NCBI RefSeq assembly: GCF_001956985.1
Contig: NZ_CP019082.1
Span: 5,580,001 to 5,644,000 of the forward strand
Origin: Paludisphaera borealis
GTDB taxonomy: Bacteria; Planctomycetota; Planctomycetia; Isosphaerales; Isosphaeraceae
Length of the DNA stretch: 64,000 bases
Reading direction: 5' to 3'
How positions within the stretch are numbered: the first letter of the stretch is position 1; every line of letters starts with the position of its first letter. The position numbers were made by a program, and so were the translations under genes. The notes beneath the pieces were generated by a model that searched no databases, was not told the DNA's origin, and saw only the letters and a program-made list of their open reading frames with translations. Positions 62,345 to 64,000 of the stretch are shown piece by piece.

Positions 62345-64000
62345 TCAGTAAATTCCGTGGAATGGGCCGCCGGGCGCGGCGAGGCGGTCGACGCGGGCTT
62401 CGATCTCGGGGTCGTCGACGAGGGGGGGGGCGTGGTGCGGCTTGATCCGGGCGTCGATGACCAAGGGCCCGTTGCACCCCCAATGCTTGTCGTGAACGAA
62501 CGTGTCGATCCCGTCGACGTCGGCGGCCGGGTTCGACCGGGTGAAGACGACCCAGAGGAAGTTCGACACGCTCCGCGCGGTGAATTCGCTGTCGTCGACG
62601 ATCACGATCAGCGGGAACCGTCGGATCGGATCGTCGGGGCCGAAGAAGCCGGTGAATCCGTCGAGCCGGCGAGTTCCCTCGTCGTACTTCGGGCCGGAGA
62701 CGGCGATCACGCCGGGCCGTACAAGCCTCGGCTCGCTGAAGCCGTCGGGGAGTCGCAATCCGGACGGCAGCTCGCGGGGAAGCTCCCTGCGCTTCGGCCC
62801 GGCGGCGGCCATCACGACCTTCGACCCCTGGTTCAAGCCGTGGCCGGAATAATCGAGGGTGTCGATCGTCGTCCGGGTCTGGAAGTGAAGATCGGCGCTC
62901 CAGTCGATGCGTTCCAGCAAGTGCTGGAGAAACGCGGGGATGTCGTGGACGTCCAGATCCGGGTCGTCCTCGCGGGCGACGATCAGCAAGTACTTCGCCA
63001 GCGAGAGCTGCCCCTGGCCGAGGATCGCGTTGGCGACGGTCAAGATTTCTTGCGGCCTCCGAACGGCCGCGTAGGGGACGTAGCGCTCACTGGCGATCGC
63101 CAGCAGCAGCGGGTGGACGCCGGCTGCGTCGACGGCGTGGATCGCGTGGACGCCCGGCAGCACGGTCGGGATGATCGGCCCGGTCAGGTCGTGGATCAGC
63201 TCGCCGAACGTCGTATCTTCCTGGGGAGGGCGGCCGACCGTTGTGAACGGCCAGATCGCCCCGGCGCGGTGGTAGACACGCTCGACGCGGAGCACGGGGA
63301 AGTCGTGGGCGAGGCTGTAATAGCCCAGGTGATCGCCGAACGGCCCCTCGGGCTTGCGGGCGTGCGGGTCGATCGTGCCGGCGATCACGAAATCGGCCTC
63401 GGCCGGCATCGGCAGGCAACCCTCGGGCGCGACCATCGCGACGCGGCGTCCGCCGAGCGCTCCGGCGAAGGCCAATTCCGGCATTCCCTCGGGCAACGGC
63501 ATGACGGCGGCGAGAGTCAGGGCGGGGGGGCCGCCGACGAACACGTTGACACGCAGCGGCTCGCCGCGCCGGATCGCCGCCGCGTGGTGGACGCCGATCC
63601 CCCGGTGGATCTGGTAATGAAGGCCGACCTCGCGGTTCGTCTCATAGGCGTTTCCCGAGAGCTGGACGCGGTACATCCCCAGGTTCGATCGTGCCAGGCC
63701 GGGGCGGTCGGGATCTTCGCTGTACACGAGGGGGAGCGTGATGAACGGACCGCCGTCGAGTGGCCATGACGTGAGGGCCGGGAGCTTGTCGATCGTCGTC
63801 TGATGGTCGAGGATCGGCCCGCGACGGACCACCTTGGGCAAGAGCGTCCAGAGCGTGCGCGGCAGGCGATAATAGCGCCAGGGGCGTCGGGCCGCGACGG
63901 ACGGATCGACCTTGAGATCGACGAGCCGGCGGACGTCATCGAGGGTGTCGCGAAACAGGAATCGGGCGCGTTCGATAGTCCCGAACAGGTTGCCGACCAT
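62345..64000 (-). CDS. UbiD-family decarboxylase (5' end outside window)
   Basis: 551 residues are visible. The last base of the window falls in MVGNLFGT, which in UbiD proteins sits about 60 residues inside, so the true start lies beyond the right edge. UbiD enzymes use prenylated FMN for reversible decarboxylation of aromatic or unsaturated acids. Family landmarks are NVFVGGPPALTLAAVMPLPEGM, EADFVIAGTIDPHARKPEGPFGDHLGYYS, TTVGRPPQEDTTFGELIHDLTGPII and SNFLWVVFTRSNPAADV. Length and motifs match the prFMN-dependent catalytic family. The substrate (4-hydroxybenzoate for ubiquinone or another acid) cannot be told. A UbiX gene is not visible. Confidence 0.93.
   Translation of the reverse strand: MVGNLFGTIERARFLFRDTLDDVRRLVDLKVDPSVAARRPWRYYRLPRTLWTLLPKVVRRGPILDHQTTIDKLPALTSWPLDGGPFITLPLVYSEDPDRPGLARSNLGMYRVQLSGNAYETNREVGLHYQIHRGIGVHHAAAIRRGEPLRVNVFVGGPPALTLAAVMPLPEGMPELAFAGALGGRRVAMVAPEGCLPMPAEADFVIAGTIDPHARKPEGPFGDHLGYYSLAHDFPVLRVERVYHRAGAIWPFTTVGRPPQEDTTFGELIHDLTGPIIPTVLPGVHAIHAVDAAGVHPLLLAIASERYVPYAAVRRPQEILTVANAILGQGQLSLAKYLLIVAREDDPDLDVHDIPAFLQHLLERIDWSADLHFQTRTTIDTLDYSGHGLNQGSKVVMAAAGPKRRELPRELPSGLRLPDGFSEPRLVRPGVIAVSGPKYDEGTRRLDGFTGFFGPDDPIRRFPLIVIVDDSEFTARSVSNFLWVVFTRSNPAADVDGIDTFVHDKHWGCNGPLVIDARIKPHHAPPLVDDPEIEARVDRLAAPGGPFHGIY

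Overview
The window looks like chromosomal DNA of a planctomycete, most likely in the Isosphaeraceae. It is GC-rich. It carries a DUF1559 pseudopilin-like protein, a FecR/LamG membrane protein, a PVC-type multidomain cytochrome c protein, GxxExxY and DUF2339/DUF3999 genes, planctomycete-style Ser/Thr kinases, and two secreted proteins with an N-terminal LExRxLM motif. The genus is an inference from gene content; no 16S gene is present. No prophage, transposase or CRISPR array was seen.

Layout. 0-3.1 kb: FecR/LamG (cut by the left edge), a small lipoprotein and DUF1559, a cell-surface set. 3.3-9.4 kb: a Tat-exported Gfo/Idh/MocA oxidoreductase, a secreted quinoprotein dehydrogenase, a GxxExxY gene with 114-bp tandem repeats, and a second secreted quinoprotein-type protein. 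9.9-13.4 kb: aat, a PfkB kinase and gltX, all on the minus strand, with hairpin repeats between them. 13.7-18 kb: a small unknown protein, a kinase with a receiver domain, a small unknown protein and a C45-family acyltransferase/peptidase. 18-23.5 kb: DUF2339/DUF3999 converging on guaA. 23.7-26.9 kb: a secreted HExxH protein ending in seven propeller-like repeats, and a small membrane protein. 27-31.1 kb: rpmA-obgE-coaX-proC (minus) and queC (plus). 31.2-41.2 kb: a secreted unknown protein, a trypsin-like protease, a large secreted protein, a uvrA homologue, rtcB, a small unknown protein, and VOC and EVE proteins. 41.2-42 kb: a gene-free array of six 27-bp cores, mostly 80 bp apart. 42-51 kb: a polytopic membrane protein, a 190-bp element with terminal inverted repeats, a C-terminally short MnmE-like GTPase, a large kinase with a repeat-rich extracellular part, and a secreted cyclophilin. 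51-57.4 kb: hrpB and the PVC-type cytochrome protein. 57.4-61.4 kb: rpsB-tsf-pyrH-frr-tRNA-Val (minus), with a good promoter and a strong terminator. 61.4-64 kb: an unknown anchored protein and a UbiD-family decarboxylase cut by the right edge.

How it fits together. Translation and information genes (gltX, aat, rpmA, obgE, rpsB, tsf, frr, tRNA, queC, rtcB, mnmE) alternate with surface or periplasmic genes. Three secreted proteins have quinoprotein or SMP-30-like propellers, which suggests periplasmic oxidation of sugars or alcohols.

The most unusual sequence is non-coding. A GxxExxY-associated repeat family recurs as a gene-less copy with terminal inverted repeats immediately upstream of the MnmE-like gene. 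An 80-bp-period repeat array lies at 41.3-41.8 kb. REP-like hairpins lie between several genes.
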